Part shown: positions 1-7,850 of the stretch, in pieces
Layout: every line of letters starts with the position of its first letter
Position numbering within the stretch: the first letter of the stretch is position 1
DNA from: UBA1195 sp045598025
Lineage (GTDB): Bacteria > Bacteroidota > Bacteroidia > Bacteroidales > WCHB1-69
DNA: 56,191 bases
Direction: 5' to 3'
Assembly (NCBI GenBank): GCA_045598025.1
Contig: JAZLLH010000059.1
Location: 1 to 56,191 of the forward strand
The notes under the pieces: model-generated
Database searches by the model: none
Seen by the model: only the letters and a program-made list of their open reading frames with translations
Told to the model about the DNA's origin: nothing
Position numbers and translations under genes: made by a program

Positions 1-216
1 CATGCCGACAGATCCCGTCATGGCACAGTTCAGACAGCAGTCGCCCAGTGTTTCTAGCATCCGTCCGAAAACAGCCCTGGCTGTTTCTTTGATGTCGGTG
101 TTGTGGCGTCGGTAGTCTGTAAACAATATCTGTCCTTCATCGTCCGTAACAATCATTTTGAAAGTGGTGGATCCGATGTCTATGCCTGCGTGGTACAAAG
201 GAATACTTCTGTCCAT
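1..216 (-). CDS. Acyl-CoA dehydratase activase-like ATPase (BadF/BcrA/HgdC family), N-terminal fragment
   Basis: Only the first 72 codons lie in the window; the gene continues past the left edge. The start is the ATG at 216-214. The N-terminus carries GIDIGSTTFK, the phosphate-1 motif of the ASKHA ATPases that activate 2-hydroxyacyl-CoA dehydratases, followed by a short hydrophilic strand (DDEGQILF) typical of the family. In this family the ATPase drives an electron into a radical dehydratase from a [4Fe-4S] cluster. Bacteroidales commonly carry a very long version (over 1000 residues) fused to dehydratase-like domains; whether this one is long or short cannot be seen. It is the last gene of a minus-strand run after miaA, with a 134-bp gap that shows no clear promoter. 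Family assignment is good, substrate unknown. Confidence 0.8.
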   Translation of the reverse strand, partial: MDRSIPLYHAGIDIGSTTFKMIVTDDEGQILFTDYRRHNTDIKETARAVFGRMLETLGDCCLNCAMTGSVGM

Positions 217-350
217 AGATATTATGATTAATATTAACAACTAACCCGGATAAAATGCTTTTATTGTCTTTTCAGGATATATATTTCCTTGTTGTTGAAA
301 GGTATTGTACGAAATGAGACGGAAATTGTCCGATTTTTCCTCATCGTTTG

Positions 351-1304
351 TCACCTGGGGAAATTCAGACCTTCTTTTTCGGCATATTGCTGTAAAATTC
401 TCATTACGGCTTCCAATTTCCGGTCAAAATCCAGACATCCGTCAATAGGGTGAAGAATGAATCCTTTCTTTTCCATATGACGGAACCATGTTTCCTGTCT
501 TTTGGCGAACTGGTGTATGGCCGTATTGAGTCGAAGTACCATATCTTCATAGGAAAGTTCCCCTGTCAGGTAAAGGGTGATGAATTTGTATTCCAATCCG
601 TAGTAGGTCAGCTGTTCTTTTGTCAGTCCGTCTTTCATCAGGGTCTCCACTTCTTCCACCATTCCTTCTTTTAATCTTGCGTGCAGGCGCTGGGTAATTC
701 GTTCTCTTAATATTTCCCGCGGATATGACATTTTGAAAATCAGATGATTAGGTCTGATATTCTGCCTTTGCAACTGATTTTTTCTGTAAAATTCCTGTAT
801 TTCAATGGCTCTAAGCAGGCGTTCCCGGGTTTCTGTATCACTGTTGTTGTGCAGATGTATATAGGATTTCAGAATTTCTGTCAGTTCCTCCATGTCTTTG
901 TTGGCGAGAGTGTCTCTCAGGTCTTGGTTCCAGGGAACTTCCTCCAGGGTGTAATTCTCAAGCACGGATTCTACGTACATTCCGCTTCCACCGCACAGCA
1001 CAGCATTTTTCCCTTCTTTTTGGAGTTGCCGGTAGATACGATCAAAATCCCGTCGGTATTCGAATACATTGTATTCTTCTCCGGCATCGCGTATGTCAAT
1101 CATATAGTAGGGAATCTGTCGTCCTTGGAATGTGTATTCCGAAAGGTCTTTTCCTGTTCCTATATCCATCCGGCGGTAGACCTGCCTGGAATCGGCGCTG
1201 ATAACGGCTGCTGACAGATGTCCTGCAACAGCAGCTGCCAATCGGGTTTTCCCGGTGGCGGTCGGTCCGGTGATGCATATGAGCGGCAGCATGTTATTTC
1301 TCAT
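351..1304 (-). CDS. miaA: tRNA dimethylallyltransferase
   Basis: MiaA transfers a dimethylallyl group from DMAPP to N6 of A37 in tRNAs reading UNN codons, in the cytoplasm. The protein has the P-loop GPTATGKT at residues 13-20 and the family motif DSRQVYRRMDIGTGK shortly after; the region CGGSGMYVES matches the GGTGLY motif. At 317 residues it has the usual length. The ATG used at 1304 overlaps the stop of the upstream gene as ATGA (1304-1301), which points to translational coupling; an internal ATG four codons later (MLPL) is also possible. The neighbour upstream is a secreted carboxypeptidase-regulatory-domain protein with no obvious functional link. Assignment is firm. Confidence 0.95.
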   Translation of the reverse strand: MRNNMLPLICITGPTATGKTRLAAAVAGHLSAAVISADSRQVYRRMDIGTGKDLSEYTFQGRQIPYYMIDIRDAGEEYNVFEYRRDFDRIYRQLQKEGKNAVLCGGSGMYVESVLENYTLEEVPWNQDLRDTLANKDMEELTEILKSYIHLHNNSDTETRERLLRAIEIQEFYRKNQLQRQNIRPNHLIFKMSYPREILRERITQRLHARLKEGMVEEVETLMKDGLTKEQLTYYGLEYKFITLYLTGELSYEDMVLRLNTAIHQFAKRQETWFRHMEKKGFILHPIDGCLDFDRKLEAVMRILQQYAEKEGLNFPR

Positions 1305-2044
1305 TTTTTTTTGCTGTATACATTGTATGCTTCCCTAACCATTCTTTCGATTTCCATTTCGTCGGATTGTACCAAACGGTAATAGGAAAATGAACAGTAG
1401 GCCATGAATTCTTCCAATTCGTTGCCTTCCAAGCCTGTCCATTTGGATACAAGTCCAGGATTGTATCGGTTTCCCAATTGTTCCACTTCTGCGTCGTGCT
1501 GTGCCATGTAGGCATAAATCCGGTTGAGTTTGGCTTTTTTGCTGAATGTTTCGTACAGATAGGTTATGGGATGGGTGGTCAGCATATTGGGAGAGGGTTT
1601 CATACAAGCATCGGCCTTTTGCAACTCAGTCAGAGTAATAGGTTCTGCTGTGTGTACGGCATCTGATGCTACGTCCTCCAGAAAAAGCGGATATGGTTTC
1701 AATGCATAAAAAGTCAATTCTTTCAGCATGATACTTTTCATTTCCATGTGAATGATGCAACGGTTTTGTATGGCCAGCAGGGAGTCGTTCAGTATGATGT
1801 TTCCCATGGAATAACCTACCCGCGTCATGATAAGGGTATCATTTCCCCTGACAATCATAGCGAAATTACCATCGGAAGAAGAAAATGTAGCCCTGCCTGT
1901 ACTGATATTGTGAATGCACACATTTTCCAGCGGAGTGTTGGATTGAAGGTCTCTGATATTGCCTTTCCAAATGTTTCGGTGCTGTGCCCATACGGATGAG
2001 TACGGCATGAACAGCAATATGATGTAAAGTGCGCGGAATCTCAT
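1301..2044 (-). CDS. Secreted carboxypeptidase-regulatory-like domain protein
   Basis: This 247-residue protein starts most plausibly at the ATG at 2044 (MRFRALYIILLFM), which gives a clean signal peptide ending ...SSVWAQ. An upstream in-frame ATG at 2086 would put a charged stretch before it. After the signal comes a CarboxypepD_reg-like beta-sandwich: GNIRDLQSNTPLENVCIHN, then FSSSDGNFAMIV and a YSMGNI strand. This is the same type of domain found at the start of TonB receptors. The C-terminal half (MKSIMLKELTFYALKPYPL onward) is a helical region seen in many Bacteroidetes periplasmic or outer-membrane-associated proteins of unknown role. It lies just downstream of a terminator and overlaps miaA by 4 bp. 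Function is unknown; an envelope location is inferred from the signal peptide. Confidence 0.75.
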   Translation of the reverse strand: MRFRALYIILLFMPYSSVWAQHRNIWKGNIRDLQSNTPLENVCIHNISTGRATFSSSDGNFAMIVRGNDTLIMTRVGYSMGNIILNDSLLAIQNRCIIHMEMKSIMLKELTFYALKPYPLFLEDVASDAVHTAEPITLTELQKADACMKPSPNMLTTHPITYLYETFSKKAKLNRIYAYMAQHDAEVEQLGNRYNPGLVSKWTGLEGNELEEFMAYCSFSYYRLVQSDEMEIERMVREAYNVYSKKK

Positions 2045-2089
2045 GTATGAAAAACGGAGCAGTATCTTTCTTATTGCCGTATACAATCA

Positions 2090-2118
2090 AAAAAAAAGCC
2101 CCTTGAAGGGGCTTTTTA
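2090..2118 (-). terminator. Rho-independent terminator after the nine-repeat protein gene
   Basis: A stem of AAAAAGCCCCTT / AAGGGGCTTTTT with a very short loop lies 17 bp after the stop of the minus-strand gene ending at 2135. On the minus strand it is followed by a T run. It separates that gene from the downstream 1301-2044/miaA unit. Confidence 0.9.
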
Positions 2119-2134
2119 GAGTAGCATTCTTTCC

Positions 2135-4210
2135 TTAGTTCTCACCATTTCCGTTGATGATGACCAACTTCTTGATGATATTCATCTTCTCCGTCGATAC
2201 TCTAAGGAAATATTCTCCGCTGGGGTAATCTGCTGTGGAAAAACGCACTTCCTGATGATCGTCGGTGATGCGGATGCTTTCCTGATGAAGGATATTTCCT
2301 GCCGCATCGGTAATGCGGATGATATTCTCGCCTTTCATGTCATTGAATTCGACGGTGAAGTGATCATTGGTGAAGGTGGGGTTCGGATAAATACGGATGG
2401 CCGTATTTATATAGGATTTGATGTGTTTGGTAATCACAGCAGATTCTCCGCAGTCATTGATTGCCTGTACGGTCAAATCAGCTTCTCCATAGCCCATGCG
2501 ATTGGGAATTTCCAGATAGATGCCGTTGCCTTCACGGTTGTGGTTAACGATGTTCCAGTAAGGATTACTGCAGGTCCATTCGTAATGAGTGGTCGGGAAA
2601 TTGTTATCCACAAGTTCTGTGGCATATTTGAATACACCTTCTTTACCGATTTTTTCATCTCCGTATATGGAGTCGGGATCAGCAGGAACGAAATGTTCGT
2701 TGATGCGCAACAGTATGGTGCTATCACATCCGTTTACTGTCTGCATGACGACAGTGTAATATCCTCCTTGCTGGAAGAGACTGTCACCGTAGCGGAACGG
2801 AAAATCCTGTTCGTGGCACAAGGTCACTTCGTCCATATGTGTATAGGTTGGGTTGACGGAAAAGTTTACGTGGACGATGCTGTCACATCCATTGATTGTT
2901 CTGTAACTGATGGTGTGTTTTCCCTGGTTGGTGAAAATGTTGTTTGCATCGAAGGTGTAGGGAAGGGCATCTCCACAAACCGACAACTGTACATTCTTTT
3001 CATAGGAAGGATAAACGGTCAGGTTCAGATGGATGATACTGTCGCAGCCATTCTGAGAGTAAAATTGCACATCATGTACACCGGAGGCAGTGAATTCCTG
3101 GTTGCCGTAGCGGTAGGGAAGATCTTTCTCGCAGATGCTGGCGTCCACTTTGCGCTCATAGGCTGGAAGCACTTTAAGATAGAGTGCAATGATGCTGTCG
3201 CATCCGGACTGGCTGGTCAGGAATGCCGTGTCGCGTATGCTGCTGTAGTAATTTCCCCCATTGAAGATATAAGGAGCTTCGTTGGCACAAATGGTGACTT
3301 CTCTGTTTTCGAAATACAGACGTCCTTCGTTTACTTTCAAGGTGACCACGCTGTCGCATCCGTTGGTGGCGGTAAAATGTACGTTGTAGATACCGATTTT
3401 GGTAATGGTGTCATTTCCGTAAACAAAGCCTTCTTTCAGTTCATCCGCACATACGGTTTTCTGATCGGAGGAGGAGAAAGACGGATTGACGCTGAAATCT
3501 ATTTGAAAGACACTGTCGCAGCCTTGTTTTGTGTAAAAATTCTGTTTGTAGTTTCCGCTGGTGTACAGGTTGATGCCGTGCCAATTGTAGGGAAGGGAAC
3601 TTTCGCAAACCTGCAGCGTTTCATTCTGATTGTATGCGGGCTTGACTACGATGGTAGCATTGATGACACTGTCGCAGTGACAGCCGAAGGTTTTCAGTTG
3701 CAGCGTCTTTTTGAAAGTGCCCACTTTCTGTCCGTAGATGTCGCCTCCGAACTCGTAGGCCTCCCCTTGACAGAGATCAATGTCAACATTTCTGTTGTAG
3801 GTATTGTAACTGTTGATGGTCAGTTGAATGATGCTGTCGCATCCGTAGACTGTGCGCAGTGTATCTGTGTAGATTCCGCTCTGCTTGTAGGTCTTCCCAT
3901 TGTAGGTGTAACCCGTGGATTTCAGAGTGTTTTCACACAAACCTGCCCAAAGTTTGTTCACATGACTATCGTGTACAGACAATGACAGGCGGCAGACCGA
4001 ATCCTGCCCGCTACTACCTACAAAGTGCACGTAGTATATGCCGGCTTTGTAGTATTTCTGACCACCATAGGAGTAAGGCAGATCATTGCTGCAGATTGTT
4101 ACTCCGGGAAGGAAATTGGTATCCGGCTTTTGGGCCGCAACCTGAGAGTGGAAGCACAGCAACAGGAGTGCGCACCCGATTCCGAAAAACTGTTGTATAG
4201 ATTTTTTCAT
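2135..4210 (-). CDS. T9SS-sorted surface protein with nine Cys-containing GCDSI repeats
   Basis: This is a 691-residue secreted protein. An N-terminal signal peptide (ending SQVAAQ) is followed by nine tandem repeats of about 55-60 residues. Each begins with a Cys near an LPY/YG strand (for example VCESSLPYNWHG, ICEKDLPYRYG) and ends with GCDSI or a variant plus a beta strand (GCDSIIHLNLTVYPSY). The paired Cys suggests one disulfide per repeat. After the repeats comes a PKD-like region (EWTCSNPYWNI ... LTVQAINDCGES). The C-terminus is a T9SS type A sorting domain: IRIYPNPTF, then YPSGEYFLRV and KKLVI. The T9SS signature implies export across the outer membrane and removal of the tail. The same repeat occurs once in the C10 protease at 43283-46261. 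Role unknown; adhesin-like by architecture. Confidence 0.85.
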   Translation of the reverse strand: MKKSIQQFFGIGCALLLLCFHSQVAAQKPDTNFLPGVTICSNDLPYSYGGQKYYKAGIYYVHFVGSSGQDSVCRLSLSVHDSHVNKLWAGLCENTLKSTGYTYNGKTYKQSGIYTDTLRTVYGCDSIIQLTINSYNTYNRNVDIDLCQGEAYEFGGDIYGQKVGTFKKTLQLKTFGCHCDSVINATIVVKPAYNQNETLQVCESSLPYNWHGINLYTSGNYKQNFYTKQGCDSVFQIDFSVNPSFSSSDQKTVCADELKEGFVYGNDTITKIGIYNVHFTATNGCDSVVTLKVNEGRLYFENREVTICANEAPYIFNGGNYYSSIRDTAFLTSQSGCDSIIALYLKVLPAYERKVDASICEKDLPYRYGNQEFTASGVHDVQFYSQNGCDSIIHLNLTVYPSYEKNVQLSVCGDALPYTFDANNIFTNQGKHTISYRTINGCDSIVHVNFSVNPTYTHMDEVTLCHEQDFPFRYGDSLFQQGGYYTVVMQTVNGCDSTILLRINEHFVPADPDSIYGDEKIGKEGVFKYATELVDNNFPTTHYEWTCSNPYWNIVNHNREGNGIYLEIPNRMGYGEADLTVQAINDCGESAVITKHIKSYINTAIRIYPNPTFTNDHFTVEFNDMKGENIIRITDAAGNILHQESIRITDDHQEVRFSTADYPSGEYFLRVSTEKMNIIKKLVIINGNGEN

Positions 4211-4263
4211 ATAATAACTGTGTTTTTATCTAATAATGTATTTTATCAATAATATATATGTTA

Positions 4264-6237
4264 TCAAGCATCAATTTGTGCGAAAGTGGCGTTGCGTTCA
4301 ATGAATTCCCTTCTGGGGCCCACTTCGTCACCCATCAGCATGGAGAATGTGTGATCGGCTTCAGCCGCATTTTCCAGTTGGACCTGGCGCAGCATTCTGT
4401 TTTTCGGGTCCATAGTGGTTTCCCACAGCTGGTCATCGTTCATTTCACCGAGACCTTTGTATCGCTGTACGCTCACGTTTTTGTCTTTACCGGCTTCCTG
4501 GTATCTGTTCAGAATGGAGATGCGTTCCTCCTCTGTCCAGCAGTACTGGTGTTCATTCCCTTTTTTGATAAGGTAAAGAGGAGGAGTGGCGATGTATACG
4601 TGCCCGTTTTCGATCAACTCGCGCATATAGCGGAAGAAAAATGTCAGCAACAGTGTAGCGATGTGGGCTCCGTCCACATCGGCATCGGTCATGATGATCA
4701 CCTTATGATATCTCAGTTTGGAAAGATTCAGGGCTTTGCTGTCCTCTTCCGTGCCGATGGTAACACCAAGGGCGGTATAGATATTTTTGATTTCTTCACT
4801 TTCAAAAGCTCTGTGTTGCAGTGCTTTTTCTACATTTAAAATTTTACCTCTCAGCGGAAGTATAGCCTGAGTGCGGTTGTCGCGACCTTGCTTTGCTGTT
4901 CCTCCTGCAGAATCACCCTCAACGAGAAAGAGTTCGCAAACGGAGGGATCCTTGTCTGAGCAGTCGGCCAGTTTTCCAGGCAGTCCGGAACCGCTCAATA
5001 CGTTTTTGCGCTGCACCAGTTCTCTGGCTTTGCGGGCGGCGTGACGGGCCTGGGCTGCCAGAGCTACCTTATCGACAATGTTTCTGGCTTCTTTGGGATG
5101 TTCTTCCAGATAATTGGTCAAGGCTTCGCTGACCATTTGGCTGACGATACCTTCCACTTCGCTGTTTCCCAACTTGGTTTTCGTCTGTCCTTCAAACTGA
5201 GGCTCAGCCACCTTGACGGAAATGACGGCAGTCAATCCTTCACGGAAGTCATCACCGTTGATTTCTATCTTCTGCTTGTCTAATTTTTCCAACAACTTAT
5301 TGTCGTCGGCATATTTTTTCAGTGTGCGGGTCAAACCTCTGCGGAATCCGGAAAGGTGAGTGCCGCCTTCATGAGTATTGATGTTGTTGACATAGGAATG
5401 CAGGTTCTCCGAATAGGAGTTATTGTACTGCATGGCAATCTCAATGGGCACCCCGGATTTTTCCCCTTCAATGTAGATGGGTTCTGCACTCAAATGCTCC
5501 CGATTGTCATCCAGGTATTTGATAAAGTCAATCAGGCCTTTTTCAGAATGGAAAGTTTCGGAGTAGAACTCGCCGTTTTCCTTCGCATTGCGCCGGTCTG
5601 TAACACTCAGTGTAATGCCCTTATTCAGAAAAGCCAACTCCCGCATCCGGGTAGCCAGCGTGCTGTAATCGTATTCGTGAACGACAAAAATAGAGTCGTC
5701 TGGAGTGAATTTCATGTAGGTTCCCGTCTTGTCGGATGTGCCTACCACTTTGACCGGATAAAGGGGTTTCCCATAGGCATATTCCTGCTGGAAGTGTTTC
5801 CCATCGCGGAAAACCTCCACCTGCAGGTGTTTGGACAAGGCGTTGACGCATGACACACCGACACCGTGCAGACCTCCGGACACTTTGTAGGAACCCTTGT
5901 CGAATTTACCTCCTGCGTGCAGTACGGTCAATACGACTTCCAAAGCAGAGCGGTGTTCCTTTTCGTGCATGTCGGTGGGAATACCACGTCCGTTGTCCAG
6001 TACGGAAATCGAATTGTCCTCGTGGATGGTGACTTCGATGTGGTCACAGAAACCCGCCAAAGCTTCGTCTATGGAATTGTCCACTACTTCGTAAACCAAG
6101 TGGTGCAGACCTCTTTCGCTGATGTCTCCGATGTACATGGCCGGACGCTTGCGAACCGCTTCCAAACCTTCCAATACCTGGATGTTGTCAGCAGTATAGG
6201 AAGCCTGTGTCCCCTTTTTCTCTTCTAACTCACTCAT
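4264..6237 (-). CDS. gyrB: DNA gyrase subunit B
   Basis: GyrB provides the ATPase and TOPRIM parts of the gyrase tetramer that introduces negative supercoils. The 657-residue protein has the GHKL ATPase motifs in order: VRKRPAMYIG, EVVDNSIDEALAG, DNGRGIP, and GGLHGVGVSCVNALS. TOPRIM motifs EGDSAGGTAKQGRDN and MTDADVDGAHI follow, and the C-terminal YKGLGEMNDDQLWETT motif closes it. Length fits gyrase rather than ParE and lacks the long insert seen in some proteobacterial GyrB. It is transcribed away from murD, with a well-formed promoter at 6271-6300. No neighbouring recF or dnaN is present. Assignment firm. Confidence 0.97.
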   Translation of the reverse strand: MSELEEKKGTQASYTADNIQVLEGLEAVRKRPAMYIGDISERGLHHLVYEVVDNSIDEALAGFCDHIEVTIHEDNSISVLDNGRGIPTDMHEKEHRSALEVVLTVLHAGGKFDKGSYKVSGGLHGVGVSCVNALSKHLQVEVFRDGKHFQQEYAYGKPLYPVKVVGTSDKTGTYMKFTPDDSIFVVHEYDYSTLATRMRELAFLNKGITLSVTDRRNAKENGEFYSETFHSEKGLIDFIKYLDDNREHLSAEPIYIEGEKSGVPIEIAMQYNNSYSENLHSYVNNINTHEGGTHLSGFRRGLTRTLKKYADDNKLLEKLDKQKIEINGDDFREGLTAVISVKVAEPQFEGQTKTKLGNSEVEGIVSQMVSEALTNYLEEHPKEARNIVDKVALAAQARHAARKARELVQRKNVLSGSGLPGKLADCSDKDPSVCELFLVEGDSAGGTAKQGRDNRTQAILPLRGKILNVEKALQHRAFESEEIKNIYTALGVTIGTEEDSKALNLSKLRYHKVIIMTDADVDGAHIATLLLTFFFRYMRELIENGHVYIATPPLYLIKKGNEHQYCWTEEERISILNRYQEAGKDKNVSVQRYKGLGEMNDDQLWETTMDPKNRMLRQVQLENAAEADHTFSMLMGDEVGPRREFIERNATFAQIDA

Positions 6238-6270
6238 TATTAGTATCTATGTTAAAACATATACGCTGTG

Positions 6271-6300
6271 CAAAAATAGGAAAAAATTCAATACGCTCAA
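6271..6300 (-). promoter_or_regulatory. Bacteroidetes-type promoter of gyrB
   Basis: On the minus strand TTG (6300-6298), a 19-nt spacer and TATTTTTG (6278-6271) match the -33 / -7 (TAnnTTTG) layout of Bacteroidetes sigma-ABfr promoters. The box ends 34 bp before the gyrB ATG. This is the best-formed promoter in the window. Confidence 0.75.
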
Positions 6301-6348
6301 GTCGAAAAACGGACTTTTTTTTACGAAAAATGATATTGGAAAAATAAC

Positions 6349-6356
6349 TACTTTTG
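6349..6356 (+). promoter_or_regulatory. -7 box TACTTTTG upstream of murD
   Basis: TACTTTTG matches the Bacteroidetes -7 consensus and sits 62 bp before the chosen murD ATG at 6418. No convincing -33 TTG is at the right distance. Transcription starting here would make the in-frame ATG at 6379 possible but not required. Confidence 0.55.
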
Positions 6357-6417
6357 CATTTCCCGTCCGAAATGGCGGATGGTGTGCAAGGAATCGGATT
6401 CCCATAAAAAGAAATCT

Positions 6418-7770
6418 ATGGATGTAATGGAATACAATTCAGTGAAAATCAAAAAAATGCTTGACGGAATCAAGGGTAAGAAACTGTTGATACTGGGCTT
6501 TGGCAGGGAGGGCCGTTCCAGTCTGCACCTGTTGAGAAAATTTTTGCCGGATGCCGATTTTGCCGTAGCAGATGCCAATACGGCTTTGGCTTCCGAGTTG
6601 TCAGATCTGTTGCCGAAGGATCGTATTTTTCTGGGACCGGATTATTTGCAGGCCGTACCTCGTTTTGAGGTAGTGTTGCAGTCTCCGGGAATCTGTTTGA
6701 AAGACTGCATGCCGCTTTTTGAAAAGGTGAGGCTGACTTCGCAGACGGAATTGTTTCTGGAGGCTTATCGAGACCAATGCATAGCAGTGACGGGTACCAA
6801 AGGAAAGAGCACCACTTCTTCCCTGATTGCCCATTTGCTCAAAGAAACGGGTCACGAGGTGGTCTTTGGCGGGAATATAGGCCTGCCTCTGTTTGAACTG
6901 CTATCGCAGATTACTCCGCAGACACATATTGTGTTGGAACTTTCCTGTCATCAGCTGGAATTTGTAAACGTCAGTCCGCACGTGGCCGTGCTGCTGAATC
7001 TGTTCGAAGAACATTTGGACCATTACCGCAGTTACGAAGCCTATCAGGAAGCCAAGTATCAAATAGCTCGGCATCAGCATTCAGAGGACGTCTTTATCTG
7101 TTCAGGGGAAGATGAACGCATCGCCCGACTGATGGAAAAGTTTCCGCCCCGTGCACACTTGCAGACTTTTTCCTCGGGCAATCTGCCGTCGGTACTGCGG
7201 ACAGAGAATTTTCCGCTGCCGGGGGAACACAACCGTCTGAACGCGATGGCTGCGCTACTGGCCGTACAGGCCATGGAGCCTTCCGTAAAACCGGAGCAGT
7301 GGCAGTCCGCACTGAACTCTTTCCGGAGTTTGCCGCACCGTATGGAATATGTGGGTGAAGTGAAGGGCATCCGTTTTTTCAACGACAGCATCTCTACCAT
7401 ACCTCAGGCCGCTGTTGCTGCCGTGAATGCCTTGAAGGATGTGGAAACTTTGATTTTGGGAGGAATGGACAGAGGTATTGATTATACGCCTCTGATACCT
7501 CTGTTCGCCAGTTCTTCCGTGCGTCACTTCCTCTTTACTGGCGCTGCGGGAAAACGGATGATGGGTCTGGCCAATCCATCGGACGGGCGGACTTTTGCCT
7601 TTTTTGAACAATATGAGGATATTGTGGAAGAGGCTTTTCGCAGAACGTCTCCCGGAAAAATCTGTCTGCTGTCGCCGGCGGCCCCCAGTTACGATGCCTT
7701 CAGGAATTTTGAAGAGAGGGGTGAAGTGTTCAGAAAATTGGTTTTGAACAGGAAATCTTCAAAAAAATGA
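6418..7770 (+). CDS. murD: UDP-N-acetylmuramoyl-L-alanine--D-glutamate ligase
   Basis: MurD adds D-glutamate to UDP-MurNAc-L-Ala in the cytoplasmic phase of peptidoglycan synthesis. Visible marks are the N-terminal Rossmann-like loop LGFGREGRSS, the Mur ligase P-loop VTGTKGKSTTSS, the central HVVLELSCHQLEF-type segment (IVLELSCHQLEF), the EEHLDHY metal/ATP region, and the C-terminal domain start NDSISTIPQA. I chose the ATG at 6418 (MDVMEYNS); an in-frame ATG at 6379 would add a polar stretch lacking similarity to the family. Unlike most bacteria the gene is here outside a dcw cluster, standing alone between gyrB and a peptidase; a second copy elsewhere cannot be excluded. Confidence 0.9.
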   Translation: MDVMEYNSVKIKKMLDGIKGKKLLILGFGREGRSSLHLLRKFLPDADFAVADANTALASELSDLLPKDRIFLGPDYLQAVPRFEVVLQSPGICLKDCMPLFEKVRLTSQTELFLEAYRDQCIAVTGTKGKSTTSSLIAHLLKETGHEVVFGGNIGLPLFELLSQITPQTHIVLELSCHQLEFVNVSPHVAVLLNLFEEHLDHYRSYEAYQEAKYQIARHQHSEDVFICSGEDERIARLMEKFPPRAHLQTFSSGNLPSVLRTENFPLPGEHNRLNAMAALLAVQAMEPSVKPEQWQSALNSFRSLPHRMEYVGEVKGIRFFNDSISTIPQAAVAAVNALKDVETLILGGMDRGIDYTPLIPLFASSSVRHFLFTGAAGKRMMGLANPSDGRTFAFFEQYEDIVEEAFRRTSPGKICLLSPAAPSYDAFRNFEERGEVFRKLVLNRKSSKK

Positions 7771-7813
7771 ATTTTTAATTTGCTTCTGGAACGGAATATA
7801 CCGAAAAAATGGC

Positions 7814-7821
7814 TACTTTTG
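7814..7821 (+). promoter_or_regulatory. -7 box TACTTTTG upstream of the S9 peptidase gene
   Basis: TACTTTTG lies 29 bp before the ATG at 7851. Its position rules out the upstream in-frame ATG at 7809 as the normal start because that codon would precede the transcript start. Confidence 0.6.
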
Positions 7822-7850
7822 CAATTTTAAGCAAACTTAATATATGGAAT

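Noticed and set aside
2255..3985. A 576-codon open frame on the plus strand opposite the nine-repeat protein gene
   Set aside because: It is an antisense shadow of the periodic repeat codons; it has no signal peptide, no recognisable motif and no promoter, while the minus strand encodes a complete T9SS cargo.
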